Shown in pieces: positions 1 through 7,270 of a stretch of 10,800 nt of DNA; position 1 is the first letter of the stretch, and the number at the start of each line of letters is the position of its first letter. The stretch comes from DATELY01 sp040513115. Lineage in GTDB: Bacteria; Pseudomonadota; Gammaproteobacteria; Steroidobacterales; Steroidobacteraceae. The notes under the pieces were generated by a model. The model was not told the origin of the DNA and did not search any database. It worked only from the letters and a program-made list of their open reading frames with translations. The position numbers and the translations under genes are program-made. The DNA lies in contig JBEVDW010000295.1 in the NCBI GenBank assembly GCA_040513115.1, forward strand, positions 1 to 10,800, read 5' to 3'.

Positions 1-113
1 CATCACGCACGAGCCCACCGGCATCGTCGTCGCGTGCCAGAACGAACGCAGCCAGCACAAGAATCGCGATCGCGCAATGAAGATGTTGAAAGCGAAGCTC
101 TACGAGCTGGAAG
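1..113 (+). repeat. Direct repeat copy 1 (identical to 772-884)
   Basis: All 113 bases at the window's left edge equal 772-884. Identity stops at position 114 (A, against T at 885), exactly after GAGCTGGAAG. The offset is 771 bp, an exact multiple of three. The copy encodes ITHEPTGIVVACQ to LYELE, which belongs after the GGQ loop of RF2, and here it runs into the RF2 N-terminal domain. Identity may extend left of the window. An assembly join or chimeric read, or a real tandem duplication, would both look like this. Confidence 0.97.
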
Positions 114-1084
114 ATCCCGCCATCTGGAATACACCCGACAAAGCACAGGAGCTCGGCCGCGAGCGCGCGCGGCTGGAACATGTCGTGGGCACGCTCGATC
201 GGGTGCGCAATGCGTTGAGCGATGCGTCCGAGCTGCTGGATATGGCGGCGGCCGAGAACGACGTGTCCACGTTGCAAGTCATCGATCAGGACATGCGCAC
301 ACTCGAGCGCGACGTGAAGCAGCTCGAGTTCAAACGCATGTTCCCGGGCCAGATGGACTCGCACAGCGCGTTCCTCGACATCCAGGCCGGTGCGGGTGGC
401 ACCGAGGCCCAGGATTGGGCGCAGATGTTGCTGCGCATGTACCTGCGCTGGGGCGATGCCCATGGCTACAAGACCGAGGTCATCGAAGAGAGTGCGGGTG
501 AAGTGGCGGGCATCAAAAGTGCGACCATTGCCTTCCAAGGCGATTACGCCTACGGGTGGCTGAGAACCGAAACCGGCGTGCATCGCCTCGTGCGCAAGTC
601 GCCGTTCGATTCGAATGCGCGGCGGCACACGTCGTTTGCCTCCGTCTTCATCTCGCCCGAGGTGGATGAGGACATTGAAATCGAGATCAATCCCGCGGAT
701 CTGCGCGTCGATGTCTATCGCTCGAGCGGCGCCGGCGGCCAGCACGTGAACAAGACCGAGTCGGCTGTGCGCATCACGCACGAGCCCACCGGCATCGTCG
801 TCGCGTGCCAGAACGAACGCAGCCAGCACAAGAATCGCGATCGCGCAATGAAGATGTTGAAAGCGAAGCTCTACGAGCTGGAAGTGAACAAGCGCAACGC
901 GGCCGCGAAGGTGCTGGAAGACTCCAAGTCCGACGTGAGCTGGGGCAATCAGATTCGCTCGTACGTGCTCGATCAGTCACGCATCAAGGATTTGCGTACC
1001 GGCGTCGAAGTCGGCAATACGGGTGCCGTATTGGATGGCGATCTCGATCAGTTTCTCGAAGCGAGTTTGAAGCAAGGCCTGTGA
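2..1084 (+). CDS. prfB: Peptide chain release factor 2 (RF2), 5'-incomplete with an aberrant 5' fusion
   Basis: RF2 ends translation at UGA and UAA by triggering peptidyl-tRNA hydrolysis in the ribosome. The body from about position 114 to the stop matches the family: an N-terminal helical domain (from DPAIWN), the SPF stop-codon recognition tripeptide at 599-607, and the catalytic GGQ at 734-742 within SGAGGQHVNKTESAV. It ends in the usual LDGDLDQFLEASLKQGL. The frame is open to the left edge, and its first 37 codons (ITHEPTG to YELE) are not RF2 N-terminus. They are an exact second copy of the segment just after GGQ (772-884), joined in frame where normal RF2 has its own ELE before DPAIWN. 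The true start and any programmed +1 frameshift site, which usually lies near codon 25 of prfB, are not in the window. The ATG at 77 lies inside the copied segment and is not a credible start. lysS follows after 15 bp, a common gammaproteobacterial pairing. Confidence 0.9.
   Translation: MTHEPTGIVVACQNERSQHKNRDRAMKMLKAKLYELEDPAIWNTPDKAQELGRERARLEHVVGTLDRVRNALSDASELLDMAAAENDVSTLQVIDQDMRTLERDVKQLEFKRMFPGQMDSHSAFLDIQAGAGGTEAQDWAQMLLRMYLRWGDAHGYKTEVIEESAGEVAGIKSATIAFQGDYAYGWLRTETGVHRLVRKSPFDSNARRHTSFASVFISPEVDEDIEIEINPADLRVDVYRSSGAGGQHVNKTESAVRITHEPTGIVVACQNERSQHKNRDRAMKMLKAKLYELEVNKRNAAAKVLEDSKSDVSWGNQIRSYVLDQSRIKDLRTGVEVGNTGAVLDGDLDQFLEASLKQGL
772..884 (+). repeat. Direct repeat copy 2, in its native place within prfB
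   Basis: This copy sits where the RF2 family expects it, between the GGQ segment and the C-terminal part that starts VNKRNAAAK. It is therefore the parental copy. No base differs from copy 1 at 1-113, so the duplication is either very recent or not biological. Confidence 0.97.
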
Positions 1085-1099
1085 GTTCATTGGTGCCGC

Positions 1100-2593
1100 A
1101 TGAGCGATGACAACGCCCCGATAGACGAGAACAAGCTGATCGCGGAGCGGCGCGGCAAGCTCGACAGGATCCGCGAGCACGGCATCGGCTTTCCCAACGA
1201 TGTGCGGCGCGACGCGTTGGCTGATCAGCTGCTGACTGCGTACGGCGAACATCCGTCGGAATGGTTCGACAGCAATGTCGTGCGCGCGAAAGTCGGCGGG
1301 CGCTTGATGGTCAAGCGGATCATGGGGAAGGCGAGCTTCGCCAAGATCCAGGATCGCACGGGCCAGATTCAGCTGTTCCTGCAGAAGGAGACGCTCGGTT
1401 CCGTCTATGACGAGTTCAAGAGCTGGGATGTCGGCGACATCATCGCCGCGGAAGGGCAGCTGTTTCGCACCAAGGCCGGCGAGTTGTCCATTCGTGCGGA
1501 CAAGCTGCGCATCGCGGTGAAGTCACTGCGGCCGCTGCCCGACAAGTGGCACGGCCTCGCGGATCAGGAGATTCGCTATCGGCAGCGCTATGTGGATCTG
1601 ATCATGAATCCCGACAGCCGGCTCACGTTCGAGAAGCGCGCGCAGATCGTGAAATACATGCGCAACTTCCTCGATGCCTCCGGCTTCCTCGAAGTGGAAA
1701 CGCCGATGATGCAGACGATTCCGGGCGGCGCTGTCGCGCGGCCCTTCATCACGCATCACAACGCGCTCGACATGGACATGTACCTGCGCATTGCGCCGGA
1801 GCTGTACTTGAAGCGCCTGGTGGTGGGCGGTTTCGAGCGCGTGTACGAGATCAATCGCAACTTCCGCAACGAAGGACTTTCGACGCGCCACAACCCCGAG
1901 TTCACGATGCTCGAGCTGTATCAGGCGTATGCCGACTACAGCGACGTCATGGCGCTGACCGAGAATCTCGTGCATGGCATCTGCGATACCGTGTACGGCT
2001 CGCGTCGAGTGGAATATCAAGGCGAAGTGTTCGACTTCGCGCAGCCGTTTCGTCGCGTCACGGTCGACGATCTCGTCGTGCATTTCAATCCGGGCATCGA
2101 GCGCGGCAAATTGCGTGACGTGTCGTATCTGCGCGAGCACTGCACGCGCTTGGGGATTCCGTTCAAGGATACGGACGGCGCCGGCAAGCTGCAGATCGAG
2201 ATCTTCGAGAAGACTGCGGAGCCGCGCATTTCCCAGCCTACGTTCGTGTACGCGTATCCGGCGGAAGTGTCGCCGCTCGCACGCCGCAACGATAACGATC
2301 CTTTCATCACCGACCGCTTCGAGTTCTTCGTCGGTGGGCGGGAGATCGCGAACGGCTTTTCGGAGTTGAACGATCCGGAGGACCAAGCCGCGCGGTTCAA
2401 GGAGCAGGTTGCACGCAAGAGTGCTGGCGATGAGGAAGCGATGTTCTACGACGCGGATTACATTCGCGCGTTGGAATATGGGTTGCCGCCAACAGCAGGC
2501 TTGGGGATTGGTGTTGATCGCCTGGTGATGCTGTTCACCAACTCAGCATCGATTCGCGATGTGCTGCTGTTTCCGCATATGCGGCCGGAGTAG
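1100..2593 (+). CDS. lysS: Lysyl-tRNA synthetase, class II
   Basis: A cytoplasmic enzyme that charges tRNA-Lys with lysine using ATP. The 497 residues are close to the usual length of about 500. After a short N-terminal region comes the OB-fold anticodon-binding domain (about residues 65-150: VGGRLMVKRIMGKASFAKIQDRTGQIQLF). The class II catalytic domain has motif 1 at about 194-215 (GFLEVETPMMQTIPGGAVARPF), motif 2 at about 255-272 (FRNEGLSTRHNPEFTMLE), and motif 3 at about 467-475 (GLGIGVDRL). The ATG at 1100 gives the normal MSDDNAPIDENKLIAERR N-terminus. No clear Shine-Dalgarno sequence precedes it, so translation may depend partly on the upstream prfB stop at 1082-1084. It converges with the minus-strand ygfZ gene, with 16 bp between the stops and no convincing terminator. 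Confidence 0.97.
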   Translation: MSDDNAPIDENKLIAERRGKLDRIREHGIGFPNDVRRDALADQLLTAYGEHPSEWFDSNVVRAKVGGRLMVKRIMGKASFAKIQDRTGQIQLFLQKETLGSVYDEFKSWDVGDIIAAEGQLFRTKAGELSIRADKLRIAVKSLRPLPDKWHGLADQEIRYRQRYVDLIMNPDSRLTFEKRAQIVKYMRNFLDASGFLEVETPMMQTIPGGAVARPFITHHNALDMDMYLRIAPELYLKRLVVGGFERVYEINRNFRNEGLSTRHNPEFTMLELYQAYADYSDVMALTENLVHGICDTVYGSRRVEYQGEVFDFAQPFRRVTVDDLVVHFNPGIERGKLRDVSYLREHCTRLGIPFKDTDGAGKLQIEIFEKTAEPRISQPTFVYAYPAEVSPLARRNDNDPFITDRFEFFVGGREIANGFSELNDPEDQAARFKEQVARKSAGDEEAMFYDADYIRALEYGLPPTAGLGIGVDRLVMLFTNSASIRDVLLFPHMRPE

Positions 2594-2609
2594 TGGGTCG
2601 GCCCTGCGC

Positions 2610-3494
2610 TCAGCCCGTCTGAGGCCCACTGTCAACCGCGTACGGCAACGGCAACCGACTCAACACGGCTTTAGATTCCGTATCCAGTTGCAGTTCCCGC
2701 TCCACTTGCGAGAGCTGCACAACGGCCAGCAATTCACTCCCCGAGCCCGTTGACACCGACGTCACCACCTCGCCCGCAGGCTCCTCGCCAGCAAGCAGGC
2801 GTGTCCCCGAAACAGGTACTTCGCCGGCCACGGCGTACCGAAACATTCGTCGCTTCACACTCCCGCGATAGTGCGTGCGCGCGATGATCTCCTGCCCGGT
2901 GTAGCACCCCTTCTCGAAGCTGATGCCGCCCAGCACGTCGAGATTCAACATCTGAGCGACGAAGCTTTCGTGCGTTTGCGCGTGGAGCGTCGGAATGCCG
3001 GCTTGGACGTCGGCCAGTTGCCAGGCTCGTGTGAATGCCTCGTCTGGATCGCTGGCTCGCGTAGGAGCAACGATGAGCTGACGCCCGCCTGGCCAGTGGA
3101 TCACGTTGGCATCCCCTTGCTGTTCCTGGATCAGCGGTGTGGTCCACGACGTCATGCTCGTTTGGCCATCCAAATGGCCGAACACATCGAGAGTCGACGG
3201 CTCGAATTTCACTTTCGCCCGCAAGACATATTTCTTCAGTCGAGCGGCGGTCGACTCGAGCAACTCGGCCGACGTCAGTAGGACGATCTCGTCCCCCCGC
3301 TGCAGGAGCCACAGCACGCTCTGCACACGCCCCTGAGCGGAATTGCAGCTCGCCAGCAGAACCGATCCGGGCGTCAGCGCCGAGATGTCCGCGCTGATCT
3401 GGCCTTGCAGAAAGTTGCGGGCATCCGGGCCGCTCAGGCGCAGGGTCCCGAACTGGGTCAATCGACGCGATTCGCGAAGGGCGTCTTCGTGCAT
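2610..3494 (-). CDS. ygfZ: YgfZ/GcvT-fold folate-binding protein (Fe-S cluster maturation)
   Basis: This 294-residue protein has the GcvT-like tetrahydrofolate-binding fold seen in YgfZ and mitochondrial IBA57/Caf17. The family supports assembly or repair of certain Fe-S enzymes in a folate-dependent way. The N-terminal region has the typical LSGPDARNFLQGQISADI and the SCNSAQGRVQ stretch. The signature KGCYTGQE lies at residues 195-202 with the conserved Cys197, preceded by LGGISFE and followed by IIARTHYRG. The start ATG (complement of 3492-3494) gives a normal N-terminus that begins just before the folate-fold segment. The gene is divergent from the SDHAF4-like gene (65 bp between starts) and next to the succinate dehydrogenase operon, whose SdhB carries three Fe-S clusters. 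A functional link to SdhB maturation is inference. Confidence 0.92.
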   Translation of the reverse strand: MHEDALRESRRLTQFGTLRLSGPDARNFLQGQISADISALTPGSVLLASCNSAQGRVQSVLWLLQRGDEIVLLTSAELLESTAARLKKYVLRAKVKFEPSTLDVFGHLDGQTSMTSWTTPLIQEQQGDANVIHWPGGRQLIVAPTRASDPDEAFTRAWQLADVQAGIPTLHAQTHESFVAQMLNLDVLGGISFEKGCYTGQEIIARTHYRGSVKRRMFRYAVAGEVPVSGTRLLAGEEPAGEVVTSVSTGSGSELLAVVQLSQVERELQLDTESKAVLSRLPLPYAVDSGPQTG

Positions 3495-3559
3495 GAGAGA
3501 TACGGCTAAGTCCTGCGGTGATTCCTAAAGTATGAACCCTTCTGGCAGACTACGCGGCC

Positions 3560-3751
3560 ATGCTCAAGACCCCTCCCGCGGCGCCTGCAATTCACGCTCA
3601 ACCGAACGAGCCCGTCGCAGAGAAGATCCTCCCGAGCACTGGCACGCAGCGCGCAAAGCCGGCGCTGCCACGTGAGATCGGTGGGCGAGACGGCCCGGAA
3701 CCCACGCGCTTCGGCGATTGGGAGAAAGGCGGTCGGTGTATCGATTTCTAA
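3560..3751 (+). CDS. SDHAF4-like (DUF1674) succinate dehydrogenase assembly factor
   Basis: A 63-residue protein, easily overlooked, whose C-terminus (residues 45-63) reads GPEPTRFGDWEKGGRCIDF. This closely follows the DUF1674/SDHAF4 hallmark GPEPTRYGDWE...G...DF found in eukaryotic Sdh8/SDHAF4 and in proteobacteria, and it runs right to the stop as in the family. The first 35 or so residues are Pro/Ala-rich and probably disordered. In mitochondria SDHAF4 binds flavinated SdhA and protects it before assembly with SdhB. The same role here is inferred from the motif and from position, 78 bp upstream of sdhC on the same strand. The ATG at 3560 has no strong Shine-Dalgarno sequence. It likely opens the sdh transcript, though a separate promoter in the 78-bp gap cannot be excluded. 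The minus-strand frame across it shows no family features. Confidence 0.87.
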   Translation: MLKTPPAAPAIHAQPNEPVAEKILPSTGTQRAKPALPREIGGRDGPEPTRFGDWEKGGRCIDF

Positions 3752-3829
3752 AGTGTGGGTCATCGGCCCGCGCACGCGCCGCGGTCGATGACGGCGCCAT
3801 CAAACTCGGATTCGAAGGTAGTCACAACC

Positions 3830-4225
3830 ATGGCAACACGCGAACGGCCGATCTCACCGTTCTTCACGTATCGCTGGCAGTACACCAACACGCTATCGAT
3901 TCTGAACCGTCTCACAGGCCTCGCGTTGAGCATCGGCTTGATTCCGCTCATCTACTGGCTCGTTGCTGCAGCCAGCGGGCCTGAAGCCTACGCCGATGCG
4001 CTCGAAGTCCTCGGCTCACCCATCGTGATGTTCATCATGGTGGGCTTCTCCTTCAGCTTCTTCTATCACCTGTTGAACGGCATTCGGCATCTCGTGTGGG
4101 ATTTGGGCTACGGCTTCGATCTGCGCGTCGCTCGGGCCAGCGGCTGGACCGTCTTCATCGGTTCTCTGGTGCTCACGGCGTTGAGCTGGGCACTGCTGGC
4201 CCATGCGATGGGAGGTGCGGCATGA
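3830..4225 (+). CDS. sdhC: Succinate dehydrogenase cytochrome b556 membrane anchor, SdhC
   Basis: The large membrane anchor of complex II, which with SdhD binds heme b and forms the ubiquinone site in the inner membrane. It has 131 residues (E. coli 129). Visible features are the N-terminal RPISPFFTYRWQ, the quinone-site segment S23-I-L-N-R27-L-T, and three membrane spans at about 28-48, 60-83 and 103-125. His80 in FYHLLNGIRH aligns with the axial heme ligand (E. coli His84). Residue 26 is Asn (AAC) where the family signature S-x2-H-R has His. I chose the ATG at 3830 because it is preceded by GAAGGT at 3814-3819 and gives the standard length. An in-frame ATG at 3755 would add 25 unrelated residues. 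The stop overlaps the sdhD start as ATGA. Confidence 0.95.
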   Translation: MATRERPISPFFTYRWQYTNTLSILNRLTGLALSIGLIPLIYWLVAAASGPEAYADALEVLGSPIVMFIMVGFSFSFFYHLLNGIRHLVWDLGYGFDLRVARASGWTVFIGSLVLTALSWALLAHAMGGAA

Positions 4226-4635
4226 GCACGCAGCGGCCGCACGCGGAATCGAATCTGCGCAGCCCGATTCGCCGCGTCATCCACTTGGGTTCGGCGAAGG
4301 AGGGGGTCGGTCACTGGTGGTCGCAACGGGTGACCTCGGTTGCGCTGATCTTTTTGGGACTCTGGTTCCTGGGCGCGCTGATCGTGAATGCCGATTTCAG
4401 CTATGAGGGCATCACACACTGGGTCGCAAGCCCCGTGAATACCGTGTTGCTGATTCTGTTCCTGCTCACGAGCCTCTATCACTCCAAGCTCGGCGTGCAG
4501 GTCGTCGTCGAGGACTACGTTTCGCATTCGGGAGCCAAGGTCGTCACGATGCTGTTGATCAACTTCGCCCACGTTCTGCTGGCGGCATTGGGTGTGTTCG
4601 CCGTGTTGCGCATTGCCTTTGGAGGCGCTGCATGA
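4222..4635 (+). CDS. sdhD: Succinate dehydrogenase hydrophobic anchor, SdhD
   Basis: The small membrane anchor of complex II, 137 residues with three predicted spans (about 36-56, 70-92 and 106-130). The N-terminal LGSAKEGVGHWWSQRVTSVAL is characteristic of SdhD proteins in this lineage. His87 in SLYHSKLGVQVVVEDYV sits where the second heme ligand lies (E. coli SdhD His71). Asp98-Tyr99 match the quinone-site pair Asp82-Tyr83 of E. coli. The start at 4222 overlaps the sdhC stop by four bases (ATGA), which suggests translational coupling. The open frame extends upstream to 4096, but that part lies inside sdhC and has no family features. The stop overlaps sdhA in the same ATGA manner. Confidence 0.95.
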   Translation: MSTQRPHAESNLRSPIRRVIHLGSAKEGVGHWWSQRVTSVALIFLGLWFLGALIVNADFSYEGITHWVASPVNTVLLILFLLTSLYHSKLGVQVVVEDYVSHSGAKVVTMLLINFAHVLLAALGVFAVLRIAFGGAA

Positions 4636-6416
4636 GCGCGTATCAATTCATCGATCATTCGTATGACGTCGTCGTCGTGGGCGCGGGCGGTGCTGGTCTG
4701 CGCGCGACGTTTGGCTTGGCGCATTCGGGTCTGTCCACCGCGTGTCTGACAAAGGTGTTTCCGACTCGCAGCCACACGGTCGCTGCACAGGGCGGCATCA
4801 GTGCGGCGCTCGGCAACATGGGCGAGGACGACTGGCGCTGGCACATGTACGACACCGTGAAGGGGTCGGATTGGCTCGGCGACCAGGATGCGATCGAGTT
4901 CATGTGCAAAGAGGCGCCGAACGCGATCATCGAGCTAGAGCACTACGGACTGCCGTTCTCGCGCACCGAAGATGGACGCATCTATCAGCGTCCCTTCGGT
5001 GGCATGACCACGCACTATGGCAAGGGCACGGCGCAGCGCACGTGCGCCGCCGCGGACCGCACCGGTCACGCGATGTTGCACACGCTGTATCAGCAGGCGT
5101 TGCGTCATGAAGCGCAGTTCTTCATCGAGTACTTCGCGATCGACTTGATCATGGAGAACGGCGAGTGCCGCGGTGTCGTTGCTATCGACATGGCGGATGG
5201 CACCCTGCATCGCTTCCGGGCGCACCAGACGATTCTCGCGACCGGCGGCTACGGTCGCGCCTATTTCTCCTGCACTTCCGCACACACCTGTACCGGCGAC
5301 GGTGGTGGCATGGTTCTGCGTGCCGGCTTGCCAATGCAGGACATGGAGTTCGTGCAATTCCATCCGACTGGCATCTATGGCGCCGGCTGCCTGATCACCG
5401 AAGGCGTGCGCGGCGAAGGCGGCATCCTGCGCAACTCCGCGGGCGAGCGGTTCATGGAGCGCTATGCGCCGAACGCGAAAGATCTTGCTTCGCGCGACGT
5501 CGTCAGCCGCGCGATGACCATCGAAATTCGCGAAGGCCGCGGCGTTGGTCCGCAGAAGGATCATATCTATCTGCATTTGGAGCACTTGGGTGGCGACGTC
5601 ATCCATGAGCGTCTGCCGGGAATCGCGGAGACTGCGAAGATTTTCGCCGGTGTCGATGTGACCAAGCAGCCCATTCCCGTGCTGCCCACGGTGCACTACA
5701 ACATGGGCGGCATCCCGTGTAACTACCACGGCGAAGTGGTCACGTTGCGTGATGGCGTGCCCGACACCGTGGTGCCGGGATTGATGGCCGCGGGCGAGGC
5801 AGCGTGCGTATCAGTGCATGGTGCCAATCGCCTAGGCTCGAATTCGCTGCTCGACCTCGTGGTGTTCGGACGTGAAGCGGCCCGTCATTGCGCCGAAGTC
5901 GTGAAGCCGGGCACGCGGCATCGTCCTTTCGCAACCGATGCGGGTGCCCTCGCGCTGGAGCGGCTCGATCGCTTCCGTAACGCCAAGGGCTCGCAGCGCA
6001 CCGCTGACATCCGCTTGAACATGCAGCGCGTGATGCAAGACCACGCCGCGGTCTTCCGTACCGGTGACTCGCTGCGCGAGGGCGCGCAGAAGCTGTCACA
6101 GGTGCTTGCTTCGTTTGCGGATGTGTCGGTCACCGATCGCTCGCTGATCTGGAATACGGATCTGATCGAGACACTGGAACTCGAGAATTTGTTGCTGCAG
6201 GCGACGGCAACCATCCAGTCGGCCGAGAACCGCAAGGAGAGCCGCGGTGCCCATGCGCGCGAGGACTTCCCGGATCGCGATGACGTCAATTGGATGAAGC
6301 ACACGCTGTCGTGGGTCGACTCCCGCGGCGAGGTGCGGCTGGATTATCGCCCGGTGCACCTCAACACGTTGACGAACGACGTCGAAGTCGTCCCGCCCAA
6401 GGCGCGGGTGTATTGA
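4632..6416 (+). CDS. sdhA: Succinate dehydrogenase flavoprotein subunit, SdhA
   Basis: The catalytic subunit of complex II: it oxidises succinate to fumarate with covalently bound FAD and passes electrons to SdhB. Its 594 residues match the usual length (E. coli 588). The dinucleotide-binding motif GAGGAG is at 17-22, and His48 in TRSHTVAAQGG is the FAD-attachment histidine. Active-site residues are all visible: His244 (HPTGI), Arg288 (SRDVV), His355 (PTVHYNMGG) and Arg400 (GANRLGSNS). The C-terminal domain ends in ...NDVEVVPPKARVY, as is typical. The start overlaps the sdhD stop by four bases. Covalent flavinylation is expected to need SdhE, encoded downstream at 7271, and the apo or flavinated form may be handled by the SDHAF4-like protein at 3560. 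Confidence 0.98.
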   Translation: MSAYQFIDHSYDVVVVGAGGAGLRATFGLAHSGLSTACLTKVFPTRSHTVAAQGGISAALGNMGEDDWRWHMYDTVKGSDWLGDQDAIEFMCKEAPNAIIELEHYGLPFSRTEDGRIYQRPFGGMTTHYGKGTAQRTCAAADRTGHAMLHTLYQQALRHEAQFFIEYFAIDLIMENGECRGVVAIDMADGTLHRFRAHQTILATGGYGRAYFSCTSAHTCTGDGGGMVLRAGLPMQDMEFVQFHPTGIYGAGCLITEGVRGEGGILRNSAGERFMERYAPNAKDLASRDVVSRAMTIEIREGRGVGPQKDHIYLHLEHLGGDVIHERLPGIAETAKIFAGVDVTKQPIPVLPTVHYNMGGIPCNYHGEVVTLRDGVPDTVVPGLMAAGEAACVSVHGANRLGSNSLLDLVVFGREAARHCAEVVKPGTRHRPFATDAGALALERLDRFRNAKGSQRTADIRLNMQRVMQDHAAVFRTGDSLREGAQKLSQVLASFADVSVTDRSLIWNTDLIETLELENLLLQATATIQSAENRKESRGAHAREDFPDRDDVNWMKHTLSWVDSRGEVRLDYRPVHLNTLTNDVEVVPPKARVY

Positions 6417-6469
6417 GATGCAGGCGTCAAAACATCGAGCGTAACGCGTTAACAGTCGGACCCATCAAC

Positions 6470-7252
6470 ATGGCTCAATTCCGCTTACCCCCCAATTCAC
6501 GCATCCGTCCCGGCAAGGTCTACAAGGCGGCCGGCGGCGCGACGAAGGTGCGCACGTTCAAGATCTATCGCTTCGATCCCGATTCGGGCGAAAACCCGCG
6601 CGTCGACAGCTACGAAGTGGACATGGGCACGTGCGGACCGATGGTTCTGGACGCGCTCATCAAGATCAAGAACGAGATCGACGCGACGCTGACGTTTCGT
6701 CGCTCATGCCGGGAGGGCATCTGCGGTTCGTGCGCGATGACCATCGATGGCGTGAATACGCTGGCGTGCACGCGTGCGACGGATGACGTCCGTGGTGATG
6801 TGAAGATCTATCCGCTGCCGCACATGCCGGTGGTGAAGGACCTCGTGCCGGATCTGACCAACTTCTACGCGCAGTACGCGTCGGTGAAGCCCTGGCTGCA
6901 AACGCGCACGCCGGCGCCGCCGGATAGCGAACGTCTGCAATCCAAGTCCGATCAGGAAAAGCTGGATCGACCCTCGGCCTGCATTCTCTGTGCGTGCTGC
7001 TCGACGTCCTGTCCGAGCTACTGGTGGAACAGCGATCGCTATCTCGGCCCCGCGGCCCTCTTGGCGGCGTACCGCTGGATCGTCGACTCGCGCGATGAGG
7101 CCACGGGCGAGCGGTTGGATGCGCTGGAAGATCCATTCCGGCTCTATCGCTGCCACACGATCATGAACTGCTCGCAGGCATGTCCTAAGGATCTCAATCC
7201 GGCCAAGGCCATCGCGGAGATCAAGAAGATGATGGCCGAGCGGCGGCACTGA
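6470..7252 (+). CDS. sdhB: Succinate dehydrogenase iron-sulfur subunit, SdhB
   Basis: It relays electrons from SdhA to ubiquinone through three Fe-S clusters. It has 260 residues. The [2Fe-2S] ligands are Cys80, 85, 88 and 100 (CREGICGSC...C). The [4Fe-4S] ligands are Cys171, 174, 177 and 238, and the [3Fe-4S] ligands are Cys181, 228 and 234. Trp186 and His229 match quinone-site residues Trp164 and His207 of E. coli. The N-terminus is about 22 residues longer than E. coli SdhB. The ATG at 6470 is chosen because the sequence from MAQFRLPPNS onward looks like the family, whereas the upstream open frame (from 6290) lies inside sdhA. Unlike the four-base overlaps earlier in the operon, a 53-bp gap separates it from sdhA, and no clear Shine-Dalgarno sequence is seen. 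Confidence 0.97.
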   Translation: MAQFRLPPNSRIRPGKVYKAAGGATKVRTFKIYRFDPDSGENPRVDSYEVDMGTCGPMVLDALIKIKNEIDATLTFRRSCREGICGSCAMTIDGVNTLACTRATDDVRGDVKIYPLPHMPVVKDLVPDLTNFYAQYASVKPWLQTRTPAPPDSERLQSKSDQEKLDRPSACILCACCSTSCPSYWWNSDRYLGPAALLAAYRWIVDSRDEATGERLDALEDPFRLYRCHTIMNCSQACPKDLNPAKAIAEIKKMMAERRH

Positions 7253-7270
7253 GCCACGCTCGTCCCGGCG

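Noticed and set aside
77..1084. ATG at 77 as the start of release factor 2
   Set aside because: It lies in the copied 113-bp segment, which encodes an internal C-terminal part of RF2 (AMKMLKAKLYELE). The frame is open to the window edge.
1523..2386. 287-codon minus-strand open frame inside lysS
   Set aside because: It is fully antisense to a well-supported gene, has no recognisable family features and is typical of high-GC shadow frames.
2592..2630. AGTGGG/CCCACT inverted repeat between lysS and ygfZ as a bidirectional terminator
   Set aside because: Only 6-bp arms, a long 27-nt loop, no T-run, and most of it lies within the ygfZ coding end.
3506..3775. 89-codon minus-strand open frame across the SDHAF4-like gene
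   Set aside because: No recognisable features, while the plus strand carries the conserved SDHAF4 C-terminal motif.
3755..3829. Longer sdhC beginning at ATG 3755
   Set aside because: It would add 25 residues with no family match. The ATG at 3830 has a better ribosome site and gives the normal length.
4935..5729. 264-codon minus-strand open frame inside sdhA
   Set aside because: Antisense to an intact sdhA with all active-site residues; it has no domain signature.
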